Shown: positions 25,794-35,868, counted from the first letter of the stretch. The stretch is 64,000 nt of DNA from Nostoc mirabile CHAB5784 (GCF_020829645.1 NZ_JAIVFS010000001.1:245655-309654); one strand, 5' to 3'. Notes: a model not told the origin generated them from the letters alone. Made by a program: numbers and translations.

Positions 25794-28748
25794 TTATCGC
25801 AGATGACTTTTCAATTTCAACCGCATTATGAAGCGCCATAGCTCACCAATCCAAAGCACTGTCGATGTTACAACAATTACACTTATCCAGTCTACCAAAG
25901 ACAAAGGTACTGTTCTAAAAACGCTACCACCAAACTGAATAATTAATATCTGTCCGACAAAAATGGTAATAGCGATCGCTACAAATCCTTTATTCTTAGA
26001 CAAACCTTTGAAGGCAGACTGTTTTAACCCCAAGCATCGAGCATTGAACAAATTCCAGAATTGTAACATTACGAACACGCCGAAGAACACGGAAAGCTCA
26101 TAAGGAGTGATTTCTCCATCTCGACGGATATAGCGTAAGAAACCAACCAGAAAAAGCAAAAATGCTAACCCAACAGTAAAAATATTCTGTGCCATTGCTT
26201 TGGTGACAATAAAGGCTTCTGGGTTACGGGGAGAGTGCTGCATGACGCTCCGATGAGGGGGTTCCGTCGCCAAAGCCAAAGCAGCAAAGGTATCCATAAT
26301 TAAGTTTACCCAGAGCATTTGGGTGACAGTTAGAGGTAGCGCTACACCAATAAATGGCCCTACTAAAGCAATTCCTAACGCCACAACGTTGATTGTTAAC
26401 TGAAATAGAATAAATCTTTGGATATTTTGATAAAGTGATCGCCCCCAAACAACTGCATTTACAATACTGCGAAAAGAATCGTCAAGCAAAATGATGTCAC
26501 TGGCTTCTTTAGCGATCGCTGTACCACTTCCCATTGCTAGACCTACCTGAGCTTGCTTGAGAGCAGCTGCATCGTTTGTACCATCTCCGGTGACACCTAC
26601 CACCTCACCATTTTCCTGTAATAGTTTTACTAGCCGCAGCTTATCAAGTGGTCGCGCTCTGGAAAGTACCTTTAATTGCAGCACTGCCTGACTTGCTTCT
26701 TCGTCACTCAGTTGGTCAAATTGTTGACCAGTCAAATGTAAATAACCGCTATTAAAGTCATCTTCTTGTTGCCAAAGTCCAATTTGACGAGCAATTTCCT
26801 TAGCCGTCTCCGAGTTATCACCTGTTACAACTTTGACTTGTATTCCTGCATCTAAGCAGGCTTGGATGGCATCAGGTACTTCTGGACGCAAGGGGTCTAA
26901 AATTGCCACAAACCCCAGCCAAGTCATGTCGTGAGCAATTTCGTCCAAGTTCGTCTCACTCGAATGCTGTGAGACTTCATGGTAAGCAAACCCTAGTGCC
27001 CGCATTCCTCGTCTTTGATATTCTTTAATTGCAGATGCGATCGCGGCTTTATTCTTGAGTGATTCTAGTCCTTGCTGTGTAATAATTTGCGAGCAACGCT
27101 CTAAAATTACCTCTGGCGCTCCTTTTACATAAAGCACATCCTCCCCAGTTACAGAGGAAATGCCGATTGTGCCCATGTATTTTTTCTGACCACAAAAAGG
27201 CATTCGGGATTTGATTTGAAAGTTACCTCGGTAAGATATGTAATCAATATCTTGGCTATCTAGCCATAAAAGTAAAGCTCCTTCTGTAGCATTGCCAATG
27301 GGACGAGGAGCCTGCAAAGCTTTTTTCTCTAAATCAGCAGTACTATTGACTGCGATCGCCTCTGCTATTAACCCTTTGACATCTTTAAGCGCTGGCAACA
27401 GTTGAGAATTCAGACTGGGAAAATTGACTTCATACACCCGCATTTGATTTTGGGTAAGAGTGCCAGTCTTATCAGAGCAAATTACCGTAGCTGAACCAAT
27501 AGTTTCGCAAGCGTGCATCCGACGCACCAAATTATTGGAAGCCGCCATCTTTTTCATACTGTAGGCAAGGCTGAGGGTAACACTCATCGCCAAACCTTCT
27601 GGCACAGCTACCACAATAATTGTCACAGCTACCATAAAGTAGTGCAGTAATGCTTTGGCAACACTACCAGGAACCCAGCTATTTATAGAGCCAGGAATTA
27701 GTCCTAGAGGATAGCCTAAAGCAAGTCCGATAGTGAAAAATACTAATCCTATACCAACTGTTTTTAGCCAACTAGGAAGACTATTATTTTCCAGCCATTT
27801 TGGTGCTACAAGTTTGCTACCAGCTAGCTCCAGACCATCATAAATCACAGGTAGCCATACTCGGCTAAGTGCTACTAGCACACTAATAATTGACAGTCCG
27901 ACAACATACCATTGTTGAGAACTCAGGCTTAATTCTTTAGTGACAAAACCGCGCACCAGCAAAGATACGAAAGTAAAACCAGCAAATCCAAGACCAACTA
28001 CACCAATGAGTTTACTAAGTTTTTCTAGTTGGTGATTAAGCGGTGTGTCTTGTGTGGTTTCGATGCTGGCAATTGCTGTTGCCAATTTACCAATTTCTGT
28101 ATTGTCACCAACCGCAGTGACTTCAAAATAACCCTGTCCTTGTTCAACAATCGTACTGCGATAAATCTTGTAAGCTGGGTAGGTTCCTTCTTCAATACTT
28201 TGATTTTCTGCGTCAGCCTGATTAAGCTTTTTAACTGGTTCCGCTTCTCCCGTGATTTTTGACTGGTCAATTTCTAAAGATATTTCTTCTAAAATTTGTC
28301 CATCAGCTGGGATTTCTTCACCTTGTTCTACATATACAATATCACCAAAAACTAAATCTTTGCGTTTAACGGTGGTAAAGCTGCTATCTCGGATGACTTT
28401 GATAGAAACTTCATCATAAACTTGATTGAGAATGTCAAATTCTTTACTGGCTTTGTATTCGTTAAAAAAAGCGAGAGTTGTCGCTAATAAGATAGCAGCT
28501 ACAATCCCTAAGCCTTCAGCATATTCACCCTCAAAAATCCCGACACTAATAGCGATCGCAGCCGCAATCATCAGAATCCGAATTACTGGATCTTCAAATT
28601 TTTCTAAGAACAATTTCCACAATGGCTCTCGTTCTGGAGGAGTGAGAACATTAGTACCATATTTTTGACGATTAAGCTTAACCTTTTCCGAAGTTAGTCC
28701 TTGATATGATAATTGAGTCTTGTTGAGCTTATTACTATTAGTAAGCAT
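25794..28748 (-). CDS. Ca2+-translocating P-type ATPase (PMCA/PacL type)
   Basis: The 984 residues have all P2-type ATPase motifs: TGEAEPVKK (actuator), VPEGLAM in M4, ICSDKTGTLT with the phosphorylated Asp, KGAPEVIL, GDGTNDAAALKQAQVGLAMG, and NLIMDTFAALALATEPP in M6. The M4 and M6 motifs indicate Ca2+ export. The M3-M4 stretch is unusually long, with two extra hydrophobic segments (WYVVGLSIISVLVAL and WLKTVGIGLVFFTIGLAL). It would pump Ca2+ out of the cytosol. It is the last gene of a minus-strand block with TerD genes, whose proteins bind Ca2+. Confidence 0.93.
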   Translation of the reverse strand: MLTNSNKLNKTQLSYQGLTSEKVKLNRQKYGTNVLTPPEREPLWKLFLEKFEDPVIRILMIAAAIAISVGIFEGEYAEGLGIVAAILLATTLAFFNEYKASKEFDILNQVYDEVSIKVIRDSSFTTVKRKDLVFGDIVYVEQGEEIPADGQILEEISLEIDQSKITGEAEPVKKLNQADAENQSIEEGTYPAYKIYRSTIVEQGQGYFEVTAVGDNTEIGKLATAIASIETTQDTPLNHQLEKLSKLIGVVGLGFAGFTFVSLLVRGFVTKELSLSSQQWYVVGLSIISVLVALSRVWLPVIYDGLELAGSKLVAPKWLENNSLPSWLKTVGIGLVFFTIGLALGYPLGLIPGSINSWVPGSVAKALLHYFMVAVTIIVVAVPEGLAMSVTLSLAYSMKKMAASNNLVRRMHACETIGSATVICSDKTGTLTQNQMRVYEVNFPSLNSQLLPALKDVKGLIAEAIAVNSTADLEKKALQAPRPIGNATEGALLLWLDSQDIDYISYRGNFQIKSRMPFCGQKKYMGTIGISSVTGEDVLYVKGAPEVILERCSQIITQQGLESLKNKAAIASAIKEYQRRGMRALGFAYHEVSQHSSETNLDEIAHDMTWLGFVAILDPLRPEVPDAIQACLDAGIQVKVVTGDNSETAKEIARQIGLWQQEDDFNSGYLHLTGQQFDQLSDEEASQAVLQLKVLSRARPLDKLRLVKLLQENGEVVGVTGDGTNDAAALKQAQVGLAMGSGTAIAKEASDIILLDDSFRSIVNAVVWGRSLYQNIQRFILFQLTINVVALGIALVGPFIGVALPLTVTQMLWVNLIMDTFAALALATEPPHRSVMQHSPRNPEAFIVTKAMAQNIFTVGLAFLLFLVGFLRYIRRDGEITPYELSVFFGVFVMLQFWNLFNARCLGLKQSAFKGLSKNKGFVAIAITIFVGQILIIQFGGSVFRTVPLSLVDWISVIVVTSTVLWIGELWRFIMRLKLKSHLR

Positions 28749-28913
28749 ATTGTATCCATTGACTTTTCAAAATTAGTATCTGAGCTAAATTACACATCAA
28801 CACTTCTGGTATTGAAGAATACTATACATAATTGTTTAATGGCAATCTATAGTCTAACGCCATTACAATTTTTTAAAATTAACAAAATTAACTGTTTATC
28901 ACTGTATTTGTAA

Positions 28914-29057
28914 TTATTCATCTGTTTTCATTAATGCACTACCAACTCCCATTGTTATGAACCCTGCAAAAGGGAATGTTTTAAAAAAGCCAAATATATT
29001 GCCAAAAAACAGAAACAAACCAAATAAAAAAATTATACTTCCTGCTGGGGATTTCAT
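28914..29057 (-). CDS. 47-residue hydrophobic peptide
   Basis: The frame runs from ATG to TAA: MKSPAGSIIFLFGLFLFFGN, then IFGFFKTFPFAGFITMGVGS and ALMKTDE. A TAGGAA sequence lies about 10 bases upstream of the ATG. One or two membrane helices with GxxxG-like spacing are likely. It lies between the metalloprotease and the Ca2+-ATPase on the same strand. A small pump regulator is one idea, without direct evidence. Confidence 0.55.
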   Translation of the reverse strand: MKSPAGSIIFLFGLFLFFGNIFGFFKTFPFAGFITMGVGSALMKTDE

Positions 29058-29176
29058 CTTTTTAAATTCCTAATTATTAAATAAAGTAATTAGCTGTATA
29101 GACACAAAATTTCGTGCCTATACCAAGAATATTGAGCTTAACTGAACGGTATTGCTCTTTGAAGTTCAATCCAAAT

Positions 29177-29878
29177 TCATGATGATGAATGTTTATATTT
29201 ACGAATGGCGTTATTCATCAAGATGATCTGTTGAGCATGAAATGAGGGAGGCATCAAACTGTGAATTCCATGATCAAGTCCATCGTGCATCACATCTGTT
29301 GATAGTTGTGAGTGGTCTAATCCCAAAGTGTGACCAATTTCGTGGGTAATAGTATTAGCAATCAAGTTAGACAATTGGCTCAGATTCAGACTCGCTCGGT
29401 AAGAAGCATTAAGTACTTGGTCTATACGAACAGCTGCACAGTCTGTAACTTTACTATGACGGAAACTAGCAATCCCTAGATAGTCAACTGGTTCTTGATC
29501 AACGAACACATAGACATGGGTAAAGTTTTGGTTCCACTCATTTTCATCAGGTGGTTCTGAGGTCAAAAACACATTGACACTCCTAAAAGCACTAAAGACT
29601 TTAGCAAGCGCATCTGCCATAACTTCTAGCATGGTGCTATTATCTTCAATGTCGATAAACATACCTGAAATATTGACCCAAACACAATGGCGAATTTCGC
29701 TGTTTTTTGCAACAATCAACCATCCACAATATGGACACACTCGCCAATTAGTTTGGATATGAGAACGGCAACCTTGACAGCGAGGTTTTGAAGGTCTATC
29801 AAGGTTAATTCGTTCCCAAATCGGAACTTGTAGCTTACGATTTGTCTTAGTTAGATTCAGGCGATCGTAGAGCGACAT
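29177..29878 (-). CDS. zinc-ribbon matrixin-like metalloprotease in TerD block
   Basis: The 233 residues have no signal peptide. Residues 34-51 form a zinc ribbon (CQGC...CPYC). Residues 179-189 are HEIGHTLGLDH, the metzincin/matrixin zinc site with catalytic Glu180, followed by a Met-turn (DVMHDG, Met197). A predicted cytosolic matrixin-type protease is unusual because matrixins are normally secreted. The gene starts one base after the stop of the third TerD gene and is surely cotranscribed with it. Substrate unknown; processing of TerD proteins is possible. Confidence 0.88.
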   Translation of the reverse strand: MSLYDRLNLTKTNRKLQVPIWERINLDRPSKPRCQGCRSHIQTNWRVCPYCGWLIVAKNSEIRHCVWVNISGMFIDIEDNSTMLEVMADALAKVFSAFRSVNVFLTSEPPDENEWNQNFTHVYVFVDQEPVDYLGIASFRHSKVTDCAAVRIDQVLNASYRASLNLSQLSNLIANTITHEIGHTLGLDHSQLSTDVMHDGLDHGIHSLMPPSFHAQQIILMNNAIRKYKHSSS

Positions 29879-29879
29879 T

Positions 29880-30488
29880 TTACTTAGAGCCAGCTACCCA
29901 GCTAAAGCCAAAACGATAGTAATCGTCTGCCTCTTTATGTCCACTAAAGTATTTCTCTTCCTTTAAAATCGTAATTTCAGAGGCAATGTTACTTACCATA
30001 GCCGCTGCACAGAAAGGTCGATTTGTATCTGGGTTATTGAGTTCCAAACAAATTTCTTCCCCATTACTAATCTTGAAAAACATTCGACCACCGACAGACC
30101 TAAAATCAGCCGCTCCCTGATAGATGAGAGCAAAAAACATCACTCGTTTGATAGTATCAGGTCTGTAAATGAACATATTTTCGCCGTCTGAGGCTGCTCC
30201 AGTACGGTCATCTTTATCAAGAAAGATGTAAGGAGAAGAATTTTTGGCTCCAAAATTTCCTCCTAGAGGCTGGATGACCCCTTTTTCACCATTTACAGTT
30301 TCATACATACAGCCTAAGTCAAGGTCAGGAGCATTATTACCTCCAAGCAACTTAGAAAAGAATCCAGCGTTTTGATTGGACTGCTGATTCCAATTCAGGT
30401 TGATATGAACCGTCAGTTGCTTAGAGTTACCTGCTTTACTCAGGTCTATTTTGTGGGAATCGCCACTCTTTTGAAGTGTAATAGGCAT
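29880..30488 (-). CDS. TerD-family protein (divergent, TerA-like)
   Basis: The 202 residues include a TerD-type core with DLDLGCMYE and an altered acidic loop (GAASDGENMFIY) in place of GAGDGDDE. The C-terminal half (ALIYQGAADFRSVGGRMFFK, FSWVAGSK) resembles TerA-like members. TerD proteins bind Ca2+ and act in tellurite, phage and envelope-stress responses. The third of three TerD genes, it lies 21 bases after the second. Confidence 0.85.
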   Translation of the reverse strand: MPITLQKSGDSHKIDLSKAGNSKQLTVHINLNWNQQSNQNAGFFSKLLGGNNAPDLDLGCMYETVNGEKGVIQPLGGNFGAKNSSPYIFLDKDDRTGAASDGENMFIYRPDTIKRVMFFALIYQGAADFRSVGGRMFFKISNGEEICLELNNPDTNRPFCAAAMVSNIASEITILKEEKYFSGHKEADDYYRFGFSWVAGSK

Positions 30489-30509
30489 AATTACAAGTTT
30501 GCTCAGTAT

Positions 30510-31121
30510 TTAAGAGTAAGAGCCAGCGAGTTCACCTAAGCCATTGACATTGACACCATTGCCAATAGCTGCTAGTTTCCAGTCATCATTGTGTCGATAC
30601 ACTTCAGCTAAGACCATCCCAGTCATGCCCAAATACTCCTTACCGGAGAGGTTATATCGAGCCAGTTCTTTGTTATTAGCTGCATTAACCAGGCGCACAA
30701 AAGCATTTTCAATTTGACTAAAGTCCTGCTTACGGGCAATGCAATCGTAAATATTGACTACGAAGAGTAACTTTACAATCTGGGCAGGTATGCGCGGCAA
30801 ATCAACTATAATCACTTCATCATCGCCATCACCTGCACCAGTTAAATTGTCCCCTGTGTGAGTTATGGCTCCAGACAAATGCTGAAGATTACCGAAGTAG
30901 ATAATATTCTCTTTAGCGGTTAATTTGCCATTTGCATCCAGACAGATTACAGATGCATCTAGGTCATAGTCTTGACCACCGCCACCAAAATTACTAAAAA
31001 ATCCACCGCCTGAGCGTTTAGCGACATCCCAGCCCAGTCCACACATCATTTTGCTTAGACCAGGAGCTTCTTTAGAAAGTGAAATCCGTTGTCCTTTCTG
31101 TAAACTAATTGCCATACTCAA
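30510..31121 (-). CDS. TerD-family Ca2+-binding stress protein
   Basis: The 203 residues are of standard size. DYDLDASVICLD and the loop [18 protein letters not shown] give the acidic Ca2+-binding sites. A Gly-rich insertion (RSGGGFFSNFGGGGQ) precedes the core. NAFVRLVNAANNKELARYNL and LAEVYRHNDDWKLAAIGNG are typical strands of the family. The gene begins four bases after the stop of the first TerD gene. Confidence 0.93.
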   Translation of the reverse strand: MSMAISLQKGQRISLSKEAPGLSKMMCGLGWDVAKRSGGGFFSNFGGGGQDYDLDASVICLDANGKLTAKENIIYFGNLQHLSGAITHTGDNLTGAGDGDDEVIIVDLPRIPAQIVKLLFVVNIYDCIARKQDFSQIENAFVRLVNAANNKELARYNLSGKEYLGMTGMVLAEVYRHNDDWKLAAIGNGVNVNGLGELAGSYS

Positions 31122-31125
31122 TCTC

Positions 31126-31701
31126 CTAGCTAAAACGGTCTAATAAAGCTTTTAATCCACCTTGATAGCCTGAACCAACAGCATTTAAACGCCACTCTCC
31201 GTCTTTACGATAGAGTTCAGCCATAATTAATGCAGTTTCGATTGAGTAATCCTCCACTAGGTCATACCGGACTACTTCTTGGTTGCTTTGAGCATTAACG
31301 ACGCGCACAAAAGCATTTTGAACTTGACCAAAATTTTGCTTCCGTTCTGCGGCTTCATGAATAGTTACAGTAATAAAAATTTGATGAACATCAGCAGGAA
31401 CCTTTTGCAGATTAATTTTGATGACTTCATCATCGCCATCGCCTGCGCCTGTCAGATTATCTCCCGTGTGTTGAACTGACTTATTTGGATCTGGGCTGAC
31501 AAGATTGTTGTAGAAAATGAAGTGGTTATCTGAAATTAGTTTTTCGTTACTCCCCACCAGGAAAGCTGATGCATCTAAGTCAAAGGCGAAGCCAGTGTCC
31601 GTTACTTTGACATCCCATCCAAGACCAATAAATACCTCAGTTAGTCCTGGTGCAACTTTGTCGAGTGATACACGTTGTCCTTTTGTAAGTGTAACTGCCA
31701 T
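31126..31701 (-). CDS. terD: TerD-family Ca2+-binding stress protein
   Basis: The 191 residues match canonical TerD over the full length: [92 protein letters not shown]. The conserved Asp residues form the Ca2+ sites. It is first in the block, with a promoter expected in the spacer to its right. A scrap of a fourth TerD gene lies just upstream. Confidence 0.95.
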   Translation of the reverse strand: MAVTLTKGQRVSLDKVAPGLTEVFIGLGWDVKVTDTGFAFDLDASAFLVGSNEKLISDNHFIFYNNLVSPDPNKSVQHTGDNLTGAGDGDDEVIKINLQKVPADVHQIFITVTIHEAAERKQNFGQVQNAFVRVVNAQSNQEVVRYDLVEDYSIETALIMAELYRKDGEWRLNAVGSGYQGGLKALLDRFS

Positions 31702-31763
31702 GATTTGGTAGACTCCTTAAATTTTTTACTAGTATCAGTTATGTCTCTGCAATAAATAATTGC

Positions 31764-31830
31764 TTATTTGTAGCGTTCGAGAAGTGCTTGTAAGCCGCCT
31801 TGATAACCCGAACCTACAGCGTTGAGACCC
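31764..31830 (-). pseudogene. C-terminal scrap of a further TerD gene
   Basis: Twenty-one codons read [21 protein letters not shown] and a stop, matching the TerD C-terminus with no upstream part. It shows that an additional tandem TerD copy was deleted here. Confidence 0.8.
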
Positions 31831-32191
31831 ATTCACTTCAATCATTATGCGTCTTTTTTTTTACAATTTTATATAGTAATAATACTTAATTTGTATTTTT
31901 TTGAATTGAGTTTTTTAAGTGTTAGTACTGGCACTTAAACATTTTTGAGGGATAAACAAGCCTCAAACTCATGCAGGGTAAGGGAAATACACCAAATGCT
32001 CAAAAATAACTTAAACCCAGATATATCAATACATTAAGCAAAACGATGTCAAAGTCTTTCTGCATATAGATTTGAGGCTCGGAAACACTATATTAGTTAT
32101 TAAATAGCTTTTTTATGTTTCATTTATAAAGCAAGTAATAATAACATGAAAACTTTCTGTCCTTACTTAAGATGATTGCTATTTGACAATA
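31831..32191. other. AT-rich spacer between clpC terminator and TerD block
   Basis: No gene seen. It must hold the promoter of the TerD block on the minus strand. Confidence 0.4.
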
Positions 32192-32235
32192 AAAAAACGG
32201 TAGAGCAATAAATACTCTACCGTTTTCTAATTTTT
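32192..32235 (-). terminator. clpC terminator
   Basis: On the minus strand AACGGTAGAG and CTCTACCGTT form a 10-bp stem around an 8-9-base loop, followed by at least five further T. Confidence 0.85.
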
Positions 32236-32282
32236 TATTTGAGACTTAAATCCCAAACCCTAAATCTTACTCAACACCTTGG
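32192..32282 (-). repeat. clpC 3' end and terminator (right copy of the direct repeat)
   Basis: This is the functional copy, containing the last clpC codons, stop, spacer and terminator. It matches 25631-25720, 6.5 kb away in the same orientation. Confidence 0.88.
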
Positions 32283-34735
32283 GGTAACAATTCCCGACGC
32301 TGTTGAGAACTAACTTGCACAACGCCATTTTCATCCACATCAACTAAGGCTGTATCGCCATCCTTAATGCGACCAGACAGAATCTCTTCTGCTAGGCTAT
32401 CTTCTAACAGGCGCATAATTGCCCGACGTAATGGCCTTGCGCCGTAGCTGGGACTGTAACCTTCAGTGATCAACCGATCCTTGAAGCGATCGCTAACTTC
32501 TAAGGTGATACCCTTTTCAGTTAGACGACCAAATACTTCCTTGAGCATAATTTCGGCGATTTGTGTCACCTCTGGCTTGCTCAACTGACGGAAGACGATA
32601 ATTTCATCGAGTCGGTTGAGGAACTCTGGACGGAAGTACTGCTTCAATTCTTCGTTCACCAAAGAGCGAATCCGGTTGTAAGTTGACTCGCTGGCATCTT
32701 CGGAGAATTCAAAGCCGATACCGCTACCGCCTTTTTCAATTACCTTAGAACCAATATTGGAAGTTAAAATCAGCAAGGTGTTCTTGAAGTCCACCGTGCG
32801 ACCTTTGGCATCAGTTAACCGACCGTCTTCCAAAATTTGCAGCAGCATATTGAATACATCGGGGTGTGCTTTTTCGATTTCGTCGAACAACACCACGGTG
32901 TAAGGACGCCGCCGCACGGCTTCGGTCAGCTGACCACCTTCGTTATAACCAACATAACCAGGAGGCGAACCAATCAGCTTGCTGACGGTGTGACGCTCCA
33001 TGTATTCGGACATATCTAAACGGATCATCGCTTCTTCGGAACCGAAGAAGTAAGCAGCCAATGACTTCGCCAACTCGGTTTTACCTACACCAGTAGGCCC
33101 AGAGAAGACAAAGCTAGCTATGGGTCGGTTGGGATTCTTCAAACCAACACGAGCGCGACGGATTGCCCGTGAAACTGCTCTCACAGCTTCATCCTGACCG
33201 ATTAAACGCTGATGCAAGGTGTCTTCCATGTGCAGCAGCTTTTCAGATTCAGATTCGGTGAGTTTGTTCACCGGTACCCCAGTCCAGGAAGCGACAATGT
33301 GGGCAATGTCTTCTTCTGTAACTACAGGTTCTTCACCTTCTGTGCCAGTTGCATTGGTCTTGCTTTGAGCAATGGCCCGGATTTCAGCTTTGATTTCCAT
33401 TTCCCGATCGCGCAGTTCTCCAGCTTTGTCAAAGTCTTGAGAGCGCACCGCCTCATCTTTTTCTTTTAATATCTGACGCAGCTCTTTGTCTAACTCCTTG
33501 GCTGCGGGTGGCAGTTGGGAGTTAATCAAGCGCACCCTAGAACCAGCTTCATCAACCAAGTCGATGGCTTTATCTGGGAGGTAGCGATCGCTAATGTAAC
33601 GGTCTGACAATTTTGCCGCCGCCACCAATGCTTCGTCGGAGATTTTCAGTTTATGGTGTTGCTCGTAGCGTTCGCGCAGACCATATAAAATTTCTATTGT
33701 TTCATCAACTGTAGGTTCACCAACCATCACTGGCTGGAAACGCCGCTCTAGAGCTGCATCTCGCTCGATGTGCTTCCGGTATTCATCTAGGGTTGTAGCA
33801 CCGATGCACTGCAACTCACCTCTTGCCAAAGCTGGCTTGAGGATATTCGCTGCGTCAATAGCACCTTCTGCCGCACCTGCACCAATTAAGGTGTGTACCT
33901 CATCAATCACGAGAATGACATTACCCGCAGAGCGGATTTCATCCATGATTTTTTTCAAGCGTTCTTCAAATTCACCCCGGTACTTGGTTCCTGCTACGAG
34001 CAAACCAATATCCAGTGTGACGACGCGTTTATCTTCCAGGATGTCAGGGATATCTTTAGTGGCAATGCGTGAAGCTAAACCTTCAGCGATCGCAGTTTTG
34101 CCAACCCCTGGTTCTCCAATCAGCACTGGGTTATTTTTTGTTCGGCGACCCAATATCTGAATCACCCGCTCAATTTCCTTGGCGCGTCCCACCACTGGAT
34201 CGAGCTTATTGTCAATCGCCATTTGGGTCAGGTTTGAGCCAAATTCATCCAGAGTCGGGGTTTTTGTGCGCCCGGATGAACCGCCTGGTGAAACTTCGGC
34301 AGTTTCTCCCAACATCCGAATGACTTGGGTTCTTACCTTAGATAGATCCACACCAAGGTTTTCTAGCACCCTGGCTGCGACGCCTTCCCCTTCGCGGATT
34401 AGGCCCAACAGCAGATGCTCGGTGCCAATGTAGTTATGCCCCAGTTGGCGTGCTTCTTCCAATGAGAGTTCTAAAACTCGCTTTGCTCGTGGCGTAAACG
34501 GAATTTCCACAGCAACAAAGCCCGATCCCCGTCCTATAATTTTTTCAACTTCAATTCGGGCATCTTTGAGATTGACGCCCATTGATTTCAGCACCTTGGC
34601 AGCCACTCCAGTGCCTTCGCCAATCAGACCCAGGAGGATCTGCTCGGTTCCGACAAAGTTGTGACCTAAACGGCGGGCCTCTTCTTGGGCCAGCATGATT
34701 ACCTTAATGGCTTTTTCTGTGAAGCGCTCAAACAT
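32267..34735 (-). CDS. clpC: Clp protease ATP-binding subunit ClpC
   Basis: The 822 residues are the normal ClpC size. There are two N-terminal Clp repeats (LLGLIGEG and LLGLIREG), a first AAA domain with Walker A GEPGVGKT, a UVR region ([20 protein letters not shown]) in the middle domain, and a second AAA domain with GPTGVGKT. It is a hexameric unfoldase that feeds ClpP/ClpR, and is essential in cyanobacteria. It is monocistronic and ends at a strong terminator. Confidence 0.98.
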   Translation of the reverse strand: MFERFTEKAIKVIMLAQEEARRLGHNFVGTEQILLGLIGEGTGVAAKVLKSMGVNLKDARIEVEKIIGRGSGFVAVEIPFTPRAKRVLELSLEEARQLGHNYIGTEHLLLGLIREGEGVAARVLENLGVDLSKVRTQVIRMLGETAEVSPGGSSGRTKTPTLDEFGSNLTQMAIDNKLDPVVGRAKEIERVIQILGRRTKNNPVLIGEPGVGKTAIAEGLASRIATKDIPDILEDKRVVTLDIGLLVAGTKYRGEFEERLKKIMDEIRSAGNVILVIDEVHTLIGAGAAEGAIDAANILKPALARGELQCIGATTLDEYRKHIERDAALERRFQPVMVGEPTVDETIEILYGLRERYEQHHKLKISDEALVAAAKLSDRYISDRYLPDKAIDLVDEAGSRVRLINSQLPPAAKELDKELRQILKEKDEAVRSQDFDKAGELRDREMEIKAEIRAIAQSKTNATGTEGEEPVVTEEDIAHIVASWTGVPVNKLTESESEKLLHMEDTLHQRLIGQDEAVRAVSRAIRRARVGLKNPNRPIASFVFSGPTGVGKTELAKSLAAYFFGSEEAMIRLDMSEYMERHTVSKLIGSPPGYVGYNEGGQLTEAVRRRPYTVVLFDEIEKAHPDVFNMLLQILEDGRLTDAKGRTVDFKNTLLILTSNIGSKVIEKGGSGIGFEFSEDASESTYNRIRSLVNEELKQYFRPEFLNRLDEIIVFRQLSKPEVTQIAEIMLKEVFGRLTEKGITLEVSDRFKDRLITEGYSPSYGARPLRRAIMRLLEDSLAEEILSGRIKDGDTALVDVDENGVVQVSSQQRRELLPQGVE

Positions 34736-35224
34736 GGCTTTATCCCATCATCTGCGGTCGTGCCGGTATGCTGATTTTAGCACAGGCAAAGCTTTTGGAT
34801 GCCTGTATAACAGATTATAGACATCCTGAAGCTATGACTTGGGTTGATGGGCTAATTGTTAACTATTGACTACTCTTATCTGGCTAGTGTACTGAGGAGC
34901 TTTAGTTCACCAGCCTTTTTGGGATTTATTACAAACAGTTCACTGCTTAGATTAAGGGTTTCTTGACTCAATCCCAAACATTTATATTTAACATATATAT
35001 TTTTTAATATCAAGTTAAAATAATTAATATATAATTTAATTATGTAAATTTAGTTTTAAATAAAATATTTAAATATAAATAGATGTGGCAAAGTTACATT
35101 TTTTTGCTGAAGCTGATCACAAGCCCCAATAATTCAAAATTAATAATGCCCAAAACTTAAATAATTCGTAATGAATTACGAATTACGTTAGCGTAGCGGG
35201 GCGTAGCCCATTACGAATTACGAA
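34736..35224. other. spacer with AT-rich DNA and AATTCGTA repeat
   Basis: The part next to clpC is its promoter region. A very AT-rich stretch (34978-35080) follows. An inverted AATTACGAATTACG repeat at about 35165-35226 runs into the rimI stop codon. No gene seen. Confidence 0.45.
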
Positions 35225-35776
35225 TTAGTTAAAAAGCAAGTGCCAAGAGGATTTATCGAGGCGATCGCTGACAATGGAATACCACTGGTCTAAAGTTGCT
35301 TTAAATTTGCGCTGTTGTAAATCTGGCAGCCAAAGGATTAGGGCATCCTCATCGTTATCTTGGTAGTAACGCCGCCGCCGCCCAGCTGTTTGAAAGCCAA
35401 ATTTTTGATATAAAGATATTGCCGCCAAGTTGGAAGCTCGGACTTCGAGGGTAGCTCGCTCCATTTTGCGATCGCAAGCTGTCTTAATGAGTGAATATAA
35501 TAAAGCCGCACCCATTCCTTGACGGTGATATTGGGGATGAACCGCCAAAATTGTAATGTGGGCTTCATCTAAAATTGACCAAAAGCAACCCATTCCTAGC
35601 AAACTTGTGCTGGAGGAGGGGGAAAATAAACCGAGTATATCGCTGTTGGGACTATCCAATTCTCGTTTGTAGCCATCCATTGTCCAAAGTCCGCCAAAAC
35701 AGGCTTGATCGAGTTCCAGAATAGCACTGAGATTTTCTAATGCCAGTAATTTAATTTCTAAGTCTAATGAGATCAC
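35225..35776 (-). CDS. rimI: ribosomal protein alanine N-acetyltransferase (GNAT)
   Basis: This codes for 183 residues from GTG. HPQYHRQGMGAALLYSLI is the acetyl-CoA-binding loop (Q/R-x-x-G-x-G/A). TLEVRASNLAAISLYQKFGF is the RimI signature. It acetylates the N-terminus of ribosomal protein S18 and perhaps others. It is divergent from lysA across 92 bases. Confidence 0.9.
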   Translation of the reverse strand: MISLDLEIKLLALENLSAILELDQACFGGLWTMDGYKRELDSPNSDILGLFSPSSSTSLLGMGCFWSILDEAHITILAVHPQYHRQGMGAALLYSLIKTACDRKMERATLEVRASNLAAISLYQKFGFQTAGRRRRYYQDNDEDALILWLPDLQQRKFKATLDQWYSIVSDRLDKSSWHLLFN

Positions 35777-35868
35777 ATTTATTGAATAACGTTACAAACC
35801 CTTTGTACACTGGGAATCGGGAGACAAACTCAAAGCCCGTAATTTGAACAAGGAAAATTTTTATAGTT

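Noticed and set aside
29130..29152. TTAACTGAACGGTATTG as another CAATACG-family element
   Set aside because: Only one end is visible and no inverted partner or target duplication was found nearby.
31831..32191. A possible integrase or att core inside the TerD island spacer
   Set aside because: No frame of useful length and no recombinase motif is present anywhere between the two clpC 3' copies, so integration is inferred only from the duplicated ends.
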